A stretch of 13,152 nt of DNA from an uncultured Chthoniobacterales bacterium (lineage in GTDB: Bacteria > Verrucomicrobiota > Verrucomicrobiia > Chthoniobacterales > UBA10450), in NCBI GenBank assembly GCA_955652255.1, contig CATPAW010000236.1, forward strand, positions 1 to 13,152. Direction: 5' to 3'. Every line of letters begins with the position of its first letter. The stretch's first letter is position 1. A program made the translations under genes and the position numbers. Below are positions 6,559 to 12,957 of the stretch, in pieces. A model generated the notes under the pieces. That model saw only the letters and a list, made by a program, of their open reading frames with translations, made no database searches and had not been told where the DNA came from.

Positions 6559-9351
6559 TCAGGAAGATTTTGCAATCGTTCCGAACTCGCCTTGTTGTTG
6601 AATGAGCTTTGCGACAAGGCCGGTCCAGCCGGTTTGATGCGACGCGCCGAGGCCGGCGCCAGTGTCGCCGTGAAAATATTCGTGAAAGAGATAACGATGT
6701 CGATCCATTCGGCTGGCGCTCAGGACAGGTTCTTGCGCGCCGTTCAGCGCGCCGACCGACGCGCGCTCGAACGGGCGCTCGCCGTTCTCGCCGCGCAGCC
6801 AAATTTTGATCAAGCGATTGGAAAGCTCGTTTGCGATCTCGTTCAGTGTCAGGAAATTTCCCGAGCGCGTCGGACATTCGACTTTGAAATCGTCGCCGTA
6901 GTAATGATGAAACTGCTGGAGCGACTCAATCAGCAGATAATTGATTGGAAACCAAACCGGGCCGCGCCAGTTTGAATTGCCCCCGAATAAGTTCGTTTGC
7001 GATTCCGCCGGCTCGTAGTTCACGATTTTTTCTTCGCCGCGAACGGTCAGCACGTAGGGATGCGCCTTGTGATATTTGCTGACCGAGCGTACGCCGTAAT
7101 CGCTCAGAAATTCTTCCGGGTCGAGCATTCGGCGCAGCAAACATTTCATGCGATGCCCGCGGGTGAGCGCGACGAGGCGCCGTTCGCCCATGCCGGGCTC
7201 CTGCCAGCGCGACACGAGGCTAGCCAGATCGGGCCGATGAGTCAGGTACCATTCGAGGCGCGCTTTGAAGCCGGGCAACGCGTTGATCAACTGAGGTTGG
7301 ATCGTCTCGACCGCGAACAACGGCAGTAATCCAACAACGGAACGGACGCGCAGCGGCAGATATCGCCCACCGGGAGTGTGTAAAACGTCATAATAAAATT
7401 CGTCATCCTCATCCCAGAGGCCAATGCCTTTACCGCCGAGATTGTTCATCGCTGCCGCAATACCAAGAAAATGTTCGAAGAACTTTGTCGCAATGTTTTC
7501 GTAAACGTGATTCTCGCGCGCGAGCTCGAGCGCGATGCGCATCAAGTTGAGGGAAAACATTCCCATCCAACTCGTGCCGTCGCTTTGCTCGAGATGGCTC
7601 CCGTCGGGGAAAGATTCGTTGCGATCGAACACGCCAATGTTGTCGAGGCCAAGAAAACCGCCCTGAAAAATATTGTTGCCTTCGGAATCCTTGCGGTTCA
7701 CCCACCAGGTGAAGGCGATGAGCATCTTGTGGAAGATGGTTTCGAGAAACGCGCGATCGCCTTTGCCGGTCTGTTTTCGTTCGATCTGGTAAACACGCCA
7801 GGCGGCCCACGCAATCACCGGTGGGTTCACATCGCTAAAATTCCACTCGTAAGCCGGGACTTGCCCGTTCGGGTGCTGGTACCATTCGCGCACGATGCTA
7901 TCGAGCTGAGCCTTGGCGAAATAGGGATCGACCAGTGCAAGCGGAATGCAGTGGAAAGCGAGGTCCCACGAGGCGTACCAGGGAAATTCCCACGTGTCCG
8001 GCATTGACATGACTCGTTCGTTGTAAAGATGACGCCAGTCCGAGTTGCGACCGAGTTGGCGTTCATGAGGGGGTGGCGGCTGCCCCGGATCGCCATCCAG
8101 CCATTGCTCGACGATGTAGTGATAAAACTGCTTGTTCCAAAGCAATCCCGACAGCGCCTGCCGCTGAATAGCCTGATGTTCCTCGCCTAAAGATGATGGC
8201 GCGAGCGCGCCGTAAAACTCATCGGCTTCGGCGGCACGTTGCAGAAAAATTTTGTCGAAATCAGAAAACGCGTCGCGCGGTTCTTCTCTGGGGAGAGAAC
8301 GCGCTTCGCGGACCGGGTTCTCAGAAGGAGAACTTCGCGGCGAGCCGCTGCGAAGATCAGGCGGCCCGCCTGTGCTCCCCGGACTGTCGATCTTCGTTAG
8401 TCGCAAGCGAATTGTGCGTGCCTCATTAGGCGCGATCATGAATTTGTAATGCGCGGCCGCTTTTGTGCCGACGCGCTGCGGATTAACGATGTCGATCTTG
8501 CCATGAACAACGCAATCGTTGATCGAGTCTTTGACAAACGGCGTCGGATTCGGCAGGGCCCAGAGCCGTTCGGCGTTGGTCTCGTTTTCGGTGAACAAAA
8601 CTTCGTCGGCGTTTTCACAATACAATGCGTACCGGCCAAACGCGTTATCCGTCGCTTCAACGATGTCGATCTTCGATGCGGTTTTGGAATTTTCTCGAAG
8701 ATTTGGTTTTCGATTATCCTGGCCCCAGCTCCAGGTATTGCGAAACCAAATTGTCGGCAACAGATGCAATATTGCCGGCTCTGGTCCGCAATTCGTCGCT
8801 ATGGCGCGGATCAAAATGTCGTTCGGCGTCGCTTTCGCGTATTCGATCTCGATATCGAAAAATTTTCCGTCGAGTGCGCCTGTGTCCCAAAGTTCGAATT
8901 CGCCTTCCATCTTTGAGCGCGCACCGCCTTGTGCGACGAGTTCTTCATAAGGAAAACGCGTTCGCGGATATCGATAAGCCATCCGCATAAAACTGTGCGA
9001 CGGCGTGTTGTCGATGTACCAGTAAAGTTCCTTCACATCTTCGCCGTGATTGCCCTGCGGGCCGCTCACGCCAAAGAACCGTTCTTTTAAAAACGGATCG
9101 CGCTCATTCCAAAACGCAAATGCAAAACAGAGCCGTCCTTTGCGATCGCAAATTCCGCCGATCCCATCCTCATTCCAGCGATAGGCGCGCGAACGGGCGT
9201 TATCGTGCGGGAAATAATCCCACGCGTCGCCGTTTGCGCTGTAATCTTCGCGCACCGTTCCCCAGGCGCGCTCGGCCAGATACGGGCCCCAGAAATGCCA
9301 CGGCTCTTCCGGTGAATTGTTTTCGGCGAGGCGTTGTTGCTCGGCGTTCAT
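6559..9351 (-). CDS. GH63/MGH1-like glucosidase with an in-frame insert
   Basis: A 930-residue glycoside hydrolase of the (alpha/alpha)6-barrel type related to GH63 (mannosyl-oligosaccharide glucosidase, bacterial YgjK and mannosylglycerate hydrolases). The N-terminal domain starts WHFWGPYLAERAWGTVREDYS. In the barrel, FPWYASWDLAFHCIPLAL contains the likely general acid (D463). GGNSNWRGPVWFPINYLLIE is a conserved late motif, and LFHEYFHGDTG (E891) is the likely catalytic base. Both are assigned by motif position, not alignment. There is no signal peptide, so the enzyme is probably cytoplasmic, acting on a small glucoside or storage/osmolyte sugar. A TTG at 9372 would add seven residues; the ATG at 9351 gives a better N-terminus. 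Residues 321-359 are a Ser/Pro/Arg/Glu-rich insert coded by palindromic DNA (separate entry); without it the length is about 891. The gene lies 62 bp downstream of guaA. Confidence 0.85.
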   Translation of the reverse strand: MNAEQQRLAENNSPEEPWHFWGPYLAERAWGTVREDYSANGDAWDYFPHDNARSRAYRWNEDGIGGICDRKGRLCFAFAFWNERDPFLKERFFGVSGPQGNHGEDVKELYWYIDNTPSHSFMRMAYRYPRTRFPYEELVAQGGARSKMEGEFELWDTGALDGKFFDIEIEYAKATPNDILIRAIATNCGPEPAILHLLPTIWFRNTWSWGQDNRKPNLRENSKTASKIDIVEATDNAFGRYALYCENADEVLFTENETNAERLWALPNPTPFVKDSINDCVVHGKIDIVNPQRVGTKAAAHYKFMIAPNEARTIRLRLTKIDSPGSTGGPPDLRSGSPRSSPSENPVREARSLPREEPRDAFSDFDKIFLQRAAEADEFYGALAPSSLGEEHQAIQRQALSGLLWNKQFYHYIVEQWLDGDPGQPPPPHERQLGRNSDWRHLYNERVMSMPDTWEFPWYASWDLAFHCIPLALVDPYFAKAQLDSIVREWYQHPNGQVPAYEWNFSDVNPPVIAWAAWRVYQIERKQTGKGDRAFLETIFHKMLIAFTWWVNRKDSEGNNIFQGGFLGLDNIGVFDRNESFPDGSHLEQSDGTSWMGMFSLNLMRIALELARENHVYENIATKFFEHFLGIAAAMNNLGGKGIGLWDEDDEFYYDVLHTPGGRYLPLRVRSVVGLLPLFAVETIQPQLINALPGFKARLEWYLTHRPDLASLVSRWQEPGMGERRLVALTRGHRMKCLLRRMLDPEEFLSDYGVRSVSKYHKAHPYVLTVRGEEKIVNYEPAESQTNLFGGNSNWRGPVWFPINYLLIESLQQFHHYYGDDFKVECPTRSGNFLTLNEIANELSNRLIKIWLRGENGERPFERASVGALNGAQEPVLSASRMDRHRYLFHEYFHGDTGAGLGASHQTGWTGLVAKLIQQQGEFGTIAKSS
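8275..8391 (-). repeat. Palindromic segment inserted in frame within the glucosidase gene
   Basis: The approximate span encodes a low-complexity stretch between the N-terminal domain and the barrel. On the plus strand it contains a row of hairpins. They are TTCTCT-GGGG-AGAGAA (around 8286-8301), GTTCTC-AGAAG-GAGAAC (around 8319-8335) and a 10-bp stem CTTCGCGGCG-AGC-CGCTGCGAAG with one G-T pair (around 8334-8356). AGGCGG-C-CCGCCT follows near 8360. An 8-bp outer pair, CGAAGATC and GATCTTCG, spans about 8351-8397. The length of about 117 bp keeps the frame. This is the second such insert in the window, in an unrelated gene. Confidence 0.7.
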
Positions 9352-9370
9352 CGTTACAGCGCCGATTAGC

Positions 9371-9412
9371 AATCAAAAATCCGAAATCCGCAATCCGAAA
9401 TCCGAAATTCGA
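9371..9412. repeat. Heptamer tandem repeat, AATCCGA type
   Basis: Six contiguous 7-bp units fill the spacer between the guaA stop and the glucosidase start. They read AATCAAA, AATCCGA, AATCCGC, AATCCGA, AATCCGA, AATTCGA. The repeat lies in the transcribed strand as TCGGATT-type units, upstream of the glucosidase start. No inverted partner arm is present, unlike the repeats at 3436 and 11258. Confidence 0.85.
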
Positions 9413-9413
9413 C

Positions 9414-11006
9414 CTACTCCCACTCGATCGTGCTCGGCGGTTTGCTCGAGACGTCGTAGCAAACGCGGTTAACGCCGCGCACTTCATTGCTAATGCGGGC
9501 GGAGATGCGCGCAAGCAATTCGTAAGGAAGCCGCACCCAGTCGGCGGTCATGCCGTCCTGACTTTCGACGATGCGGAGGACGATCGTGTTCTCGTAAGTG
9601 CGCTGATCGCCCATCACGCCGACGGAACGGACCGGCAGTAAAACGGCAAAGGATTGCCAGATGCGATAATACCAGTCGGACGATTCCATTTCGCTCACGA
9701 CGATCGTGTCCGCTTCGCGCAAGATCGACAATCGCTCGGGGGTGACGTCGCCGAGGATGCGCACGGCCAGGCCCGGCCCCGGGAACGGCTGTCGATGAAC
9801 GACCTCCTTGGGCAAACCGAGCTGCAAGCCAAGCTGCCGTACTTCATCTTTGAATAATTGGCGCACCGGTTCAACGAGCTCGAAGTGCATTTTCTCCGGC
9901 AATCCGCCGACGTTGTGATGGCTCTTGATCACTTGCGACGGATTGCCCTCGATCGAAACGCTCTCGATCACATCCGGGTAAAGCGTACCTTGGGCGAGAA
10001 ATTTGTAACCGCCGTGTTTGCGCGCGCCGTTTCGGCGGTCTTCTTCAAGCAATTCTCCGGTCGCGTGTTGAAATACCTCAATGAATTCATTGCCGATGAT
10101 CTTTCGTTTCTGCTCCGGATCGGTCACGCCTTTGAGCGCGCGCAGGAATCGTTCGCTGGCGTCCACATATTTGAGGCGCACGCGAAAATTTTCGCCAAAA
10201 ACGCGCTGCACCATTTCTTCCTCACGCGAGCGGAGCAGCCCGTTGTTCACGAAGATGCAGGTGAGCTGGTCGCCAATCGCCTTGTGTAAAAGTGCGGCGG
10301 TGACGGACGAATCGACGCCGCCGCTCAAACCGAGTACGACTTTTTCATCGCCGACCTGGCGCTGAATGCGTTCGCACGCTTCCTCGATGAACGAGCCCAT
10401 CGTCCAATCCATCGCGCAATGGCAGATGTGGTAGACGAAGTTTTGCAGGATCTCTCTGCCGCGCGGCGTATGCGCCACTTCGGGATGAAATTGCACGGCG
10501 AACAAATTGCGCTCCGAATTTTCGATCGCGGCGAAGGGTGAATTTTCGGTGCGGGCGGCGGCGTGAAAGCCGGTGGGCAAAGCGGTCACTTTATCGCCGT
10601 GACTGTTCCAAATATCGAGCTGCGGTCCGAGCCCCTCGAACAATTTCGACCCATCCATGACGTGTAAAACGGCCGCGCCATACTCGCGTCGCGCGCTGAA
10701 TTCGACCTGACCACCGAGATGATGCGCCATCAATTGCATCCCATAGCAAACTCCCAGTACCGGAATTCCTAACGAGAAGATTTGCGGATCGACATGCGGC
10801 GCATCCTCATCGTAAACGCTGGCCGGTCCGCCGGAGAGAATGATTCCGTTCGGCTTCAGTTTTTTGACGTCGGCGGCCGAAATATCGAAGCGAACGATCT
10901 CCGAATAGACCTGGCATTCCCGCACACGGCGGGCGATCACCTGCGTGTACTGCGCGCCGAAATCGAGAATGAGAATTTTCGAATGCGCGGGCGCGACGGT
11001 TTTCAC
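9414..11006 (-). CDS. guaA: GMP synthase (glutamine-hydrolysing)
   Basis: A complete 530-residue GuaA that aminates XMP to GMP using glutamine and ATP, the last step of GMP synthesis. The N-terminal class I glutamine amidotransferase has ILDFGAQYTQVIARRVRE (13-30), the nucleophile in GVCYGMQ (C87), and the His-Glu pair in FHPEV (H174, E176). The ATP-pyrophosphatase domain begins near 205 with the P-loop LGLSGGVDSSV (225-235). The C-terminal dimerisation domain ends in the near-invariant CYDVSSKPPSTIEWE. Its length is typical (about 510-530). The start is a GTG at 11006 overlapping the stop of the upstream lipoprotein gene by four bases (GTGA), so translation is probably coupled. No riboswitch is visible; transcription must start upstream of the lipoprotein gene. 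Confidence 0.97.
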   Translation of the reverse strand: MKTVAPAHSKILILDFGAQYTQVIARRVRECQVYSEIVRFDISAADVKKLKPNGIILSGGPASVYDEDAPHVDPQIFSLGIPVLGVCYGMQLMAHHLGGQVEFSARREYGAAVLHVMDGSKLFEGLGPQLDIWNSHGDKVTALPTGFHAAARTENSPFAAIENSERNLFAVQFHPEVAHTPRGREILQNFVYHICHCAMDWTMGSFIEEACERIQRQVGDEKVVLGLSGGVDSSVTAALLHKAIGDQLTCIFVNNGLLRSREEEMVQRVFGENFRVRLKYVDASERFLRALKGVTDPEQKRKIIGNEFIEVFQHATGELLEEDRRNGARKHGGYKFLAQGTLYPDVIESVSIEGNPSQVIKSHHNVGGLPEKMHFELVEPVRQLFKDEVRQLGLQLGLPKEVVHRQPFPGPGLAVRILGDVTPERLSILREADTIVVSEMESSDWYYRIWQSFAVLLPVRSVGVMGDQRTYENTIVLRIVESQDGMTADWVRLPYELLARISARISNEVRGVNRVCYDVSSKPPSTIEWE

Positions 11007-11212
11007 GGAGGCGGAGGATAGTCTGGCGGCGTCTCCGATACGGATGGAGCACCGGTCGGGTTGTTGGTGGATTGATTCGGGACCAATTGGCCCTGGCCGG
11101 AAATGCCGCGTTTAAGCTGGGATCCTACTTCTTCCGTGCTGCGCTGCTCCAGCGGATCGGCGCAACCGCCCATGATCAGCGCGCATACAGCGACGAACAA
11201 GCAGCGCTTCAT
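11003..11212 (-). CDS. Small proline-tailed lipoprotein
   Basis: A 69-residue protein with a lipoprotein signal: MKRC, a hydrophobic run LFVAVCALIM (5-14) and the lipobox-like MGGC with the lipidated cysteine at 17. After cleavage about 52 residues remain, polar and disordered, ending in a proline-rich tail (ETPPDYPPPP). Ala and Asp follow the cysteine (+2, +3), which does not match the classical inner-membrane retention signal of Asp at +2. The stop codon overlaps the guaA GTG (GTGA), so it forms one unit with a housekeeping gene. Function unknown. Coding is supported by the classic signal architecture and the coupled overlap. Confidence 0.72.
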   Translation of the reverse strand: MKRCLFVAVCALIMGGCADPLEQRSTEEVGSQLKRGISGQGQLVPNQSTNNPTGAPSVSETPPDYPPPP

Positions 11213-11257
11213 CCGCTCATTTTAGGGACGAAGCAGTTCATTGCAAGAGCGTTGCAT

Positions 11258-11367
11258 GGTTGAAGGGTTAAAGCGATGAAGCGTTACAGCGTTTCGAAAT
11301 GTGAAAACGTGTTCATGATCGAAAACGGACTCGCTTTAACGCCTCAACGCTTCAACTTTTTAACGCG
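11258..11367. repeat. Octamer-periodic inverted repeat in the lipoprotein-aat spacer
   Basis: The 158-bp divergent spacer holds two arms with an 8-bp rhythm. The left arm is GGTTGAAG, GGTTAAAG, CGATGAAG, CGTTACAG, CGTTTCGA (11258-11297). The right arm is CGCTTTAA, CGCCTCAA, CGCTTCAA, CTTTTTAA (11332-11363). The right arm reverse-complemented gives the same kind of unit (TTGAAGCG, TTAAAGCG), so the arms can pair imperfectly around a loop of about 34 bp. The right arm ends eight bases before the aat start, and no Shine-Dalgarno sequence is visible. Promoters for both divergent genes must lie in or around this repeat. Confidence 0.7.
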
Positions 11368-11370
11368 ACC

Positions 11371-11940
11371 ATGATCGCTTCGGAACTTTTACTGCAAGGT
11401 TATCGGCTCGGCGTTTTCCCGATGGCGATGGAAGACAACGCCATCGAATGGTTCTCGCCCGATCCGCGCGCGATTATGCTTTTGGAAGAATTTCATGTGC
11501 CGCATGCGCTGCAACGCGTCTTGCGAAAAGGAGTTTTTGAAATCAAGATCGACAATCGATTTGCCGAAGTGATCCGTGCCTGCGCCAAGCGCGAAGACAC
11601 CTGGATCAATCCTGAAATCGTCGAGAGCTACGAGCGATTACACGAGCTCGGTTACGCGCACTCCGTCGAGACGTGGAGCAAGGGCAAACTCGCCGGGGGA
11701 CTTTACGGTGTCGCCATCGGCGGCGCGTTTTTTGGCGAGTCGATGTTCCATCGAGAAAGAGACGCATCCAAGATCGCGCTCGTCGCATTGGTCGAGCATC
11801 TGCGCGCGAAAAAATTTGCGCTGCTCGACACGCAATGGCTCACGCCGCATTTGCAACAGTTCGGCGCGATCGAGATTTCAAGAGAGCATTATTTGCGGCT
11901 GTTAGGCCGTGCCGTCGAGTTGCCACGAAAGTTCCTGTAG
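11371..11940 (+). CDS. aat: Leucyl/phenylalanyl-tRNA--protein transferase
   Basis: A 189-residue Aat of the GNAT-like fold. It transfers Leu or Phe from charged tRNA to the N-terminal Arg or Lys of proteins, making them substrates for ClpS-ClpAP (bacterial N-degron pathway). Family blocks are GYRLGVFPM (10-18), WFSPDPRAI (27-35), the signature GGLYGVAIGGAFFGESMF and LLDTQWLTPHLQQFGA. It is shorter than the E. coli enzyme (234) because it lacks the first part of the N-terminal domain, with the GLLAYGGDL-type segment; the catalytic domain is complete. The start at 11371 is directly before the conserved L-x-x-G-Y-R block. Its TAG stop (11938-11940) is formed by the first bases of palindromic element 4. 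tRNA-Phe, one donor substrate, begins 129 bp downstream. No clpS or clpA is in the window. Confidence 0.93.
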   Translation: MIASELLLQGYRLGVFPMAMEDNAIEWFSPDPRAIMLLEEFHVPHALQRVLRKGVFEIKIDNRFAEVIRACAKREDTWINPEIVESYERLHELGYAHSVETWSKGKLAGGLYGVAIGGAFFGESMFHRERDASKIALVALVEHLRAKKFALLDTQWLTPHLQQFGAIEISREHYLRLLGRAVELPRKFL

Positions 11941-11991
11941 CGACGCTCTGCGAGCGCCGAAAATGTGCGACGGTCGTAGACCGCCGCTACA
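11936..11991. repeat. TGTAGC-type palindromic element 4
   Basis: A 56-bp element with inverted ends TGTAGCG (11936-11942) and CGCTACA (11985-11991), plus two inner hairpins with 3-nt loops: CGCTC-TGC-GAGCG (11944-11956) and CGGTC-GTA-GACCG (11971-11983). The first hairpin has the same TGC loop as in element 3. The terminal TGTAG provides the aat stop codon. Confidence 0.83.
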
Positions 11992-12005
11992 ACGTCACCG
12001 CGCTC

Positions 12006-12033
12006 TTGCCCTGCAATCGAAATCTTGCATAGT
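12006..12033 (+). promoter_or_regulatory. Candidate promoter for tRNA-Phe
   Basis: TTGCCC (12006-12011) and CATAGT (12028-12033) are separated by 16 bp and precede the tRNA by 36 bp. Each matches four of six bases of the housekeeping sigma consensus. The stretch between the presumed start and the tRNA is GC-rich (CGCCCGGC), as in many stable-RNA promoters. This is a weak sequence match only. Confidence 0.3.
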
Positions 12034-12069
12034 GAACGCCCGGCTTTGGCGTGCGATTGTCGATCTTAC

Positions 12070-12142
12070 GGCTGGGTAGCTCAGTTGGCAGAGCAGTGGA
12101 CTGAAAATCCACGTGTCGGCGGTTCGATTCCGCCCCCAGCCA
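12070..12142 (+). tRNA. tRNA-Phe (anticodon GAA)
   Basis: A perfect 73-nt cloverleaf. The acceptor stem is GGCTGGG with CCCAGCC, the D arm GCTC-AGTTGGCA-GAGC, the anticodon arm GTGGA-CTGAAAA-TCCAC with GAA at 12103-12105, variable loop GTGTC, and T arm GGCGG-TTCGATT-CCGCC. The discriminator base is A (12142), as expected for Phe. The 3' CCA is not encoded (GAC follows), so it must be added by the CCA-adding enzyme. Confidence 0.97.
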
Positions 12143-12290
12143 GACCCCCGCTACAGAGGGGGAAATCACGAGGGAAATACGCCTTTTTTCGGCATCGGGC
12201 AAAAAGCCGGAAATGAAAGAAAATACCGGTTTACGGAACCCAAAGTGTCATGCATTGTCATGCACAGAGGACGCGCCAAAACGCCTCAAA

Positions 12291-12351
12291 AGGCTGCCAG
12301 ACCGCGTTTGGCCGGTCGGAAGTGTGAAGATGCCGGTGCGGCTGTCAGCCT
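12291..12351. repeat. Possible fifth, divergent palindromic element
   Basis: Outer arms AGGCTG (12291-12296) and CAGCCT (12346-12351) extend imperfectly inward (AGGCTGCCAGACCG against the reverse complement AGGCTGACAGCCG). An inner hairpin GACCG-CGTTTGGC-CGGTC (12300-12317) and a weak CCG-GTG-CGG (12333-12341) follow. The 61-bp length and the layout of outer arms plus two inner hairpins fit the other elements, but the TGTAG ends are absent. It may be an old copy or a separate family. Confidence 0.4.
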
Positions 12352-12401
12352 AACCTACGGACGTTTTCGCCCGCAGGTCCCGCAGGTAAGAAATCTTGCC
12401 C

Positions 12402-12587
12402 TTAACTGCGTTTTGCCTTTTTTTTCTCCCGGACTGTTTTTGTTTTCCTCGTACGCTTTTGTCCCGCTGGGTTTTTCGTCGCCAAGCCTTCCCGAATAAT
12501 TTTCTCGCGCTCGCGGTTGTACTTGAACTGCGCCCCGATTATTTTTTGAGGGCGCTGCCGGAAAATCGTGTCAATGTCGCAATTCAA
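12402..12587 (-). CDS. Doubtful small basic ORF
   Basis: A TTG-started frame of 61 codons encoding a very basic product (IDTIFRQRPQKIIGAQFKY, then NREREKIIREGLATKN and a Lys/Arg-rich tail). It lies downstream of the mop gene on the same strand. The frame is open further upstream but has no ATG, and GGGAG lies directly against the TTG with no spacing. The first 45 residues look more protein-like than usual chance frames, but the lysine tail simply reflects the T-rich plus strand. It could be a decayed gene end. Confidence 0.2.
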   Translation of the reverse strand: MNCDIDTIFRQRPQKIIGAQFKYNREREKIIREGLATKNPAGQKRTRKTKTVREKKKAKRS

Positions 12588-12643
12588 CTCCCGTTTCGCT
12601 TTTTTCTCGCGCCTGGTTGCGCATCGGCGCCGATCTAATCCGC

Positions 12644-12911
12644 TTACCTATCCTCGTGCGGTTTCGTGCGGTGCCGGATTCTCGTTGTTGTGGTCGGCGA
12701 CGGTGACTCCTTCTCAACGGACACTTCGGTCGCTTTGATTATGGCGAAAACCGGCATCGCCCTTTTTGAGCTTCATCCGCTTCATCGAGCCGGTCGTGAT
12801 GATCGAAGTCACCGGTCCGGCGGCGGTGCTGATAAGAATCTCTGAGACGACCTTGTCAGATACAATCTGCTCAATCGTGCCGGGTAAATGATTTCGGATG
12901 CTCGTGGTCAT
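12644..12911 (-). pseudogene. Mop-type TOBE molybdenum-binding protein, frameshifted
   Basis: From ATG at 12911 the frame reads MTTSIRNHLPGTIEQIV, then SDKVVSEILI and TSIITTGSMKRMKLKKGD. This matches the one-domain TOBE/Mop proteins of about 65-70 residues that bind molybdate or related oxyanions as oligomers. After KKGD the frame loses similarity and stops at 12714. One frame over, the expected ending VFAIIKATEVSVEK appears at once and runs to TAA at 12644-12646 with a 20-residue tail. The shift lies at 12751-12755, where the minus strand reads GATGCCGG instead of a GATGCGG expected for the family, so one extra C explains it. Without this base the protein would be complete. It is either a recent pseudogene or a sequencing/assembly error; no slippery site is visible. 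The partial gene upstream is on the same strand, 46 bp away. Confidence 0.75.
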
Positions 12912-12939
12912 GAGCCTGTGAAAGACGTAACGAGAATTG

Positions 12940-12956
12940 TGCCGAACTATTCGGCA
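12940..12956 (-). terminator. Short hairpin after the upstream partial gene
   Basis: On the minus strand TGCCGAA-TAG-TTCGGCA is a perfect 7-bp stem beginning one base after the TAA of the partial gene. No U run follows (CAATTCTC), so it is not a canonical intrinsic terminator. It could be a processing or attenuating structure between the two genes, or simply a 3' stabiliser. Confidence 0.3.
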
Positions 12957-12957
12957 T

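Larger units (their letters stand above)
12143..12643. other. Stretch downstream of tRNA-Phe without a convincing gene
   Basis: No frame here has convincing protein character. Visible items are a hairpin CCCCC-GCTACAGA-GGGGG (12145-12162) directly after the tRNA, without a following T run, and a 9-bp direct repeat TGTCATGCA (12246-12254 and 12256-12264). A 61-bp inverted-repeat structure follows (12291-12351, separate entry). The stretch 12415-12480 is T-rich on the plus strand. The 3' flank of a tRNA gene is a common integration site for mobile elements, but no integrase or duplicated tRNA end is visible. Confidence 0.5.

Noticed and set aside
7471..8007. Plus-strand frame of 178 codons opposite the glucosidase gene
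   Set aside because: It lies entirely within the barrel-coding region with catalytic motifs on the other strand; an antisense shadow.
9371..9412. CRISPR-like array
   Set aside because: Units are 7 bp and contiguous, with no spacers and no cas genes.
12145..12162. Intrinsic terminator for tRNA-Phe
   Set aside because: A 5-bp GC stem with an 8-nt loop but no T run after it on the plus strand; too weak to call.
12113..12499. A 128-codon plus-strand frame overlapping the tRNA
   Set aside because: It begins within the tRNA gene and has irregular, low-complexity composition with no recognisable domain.
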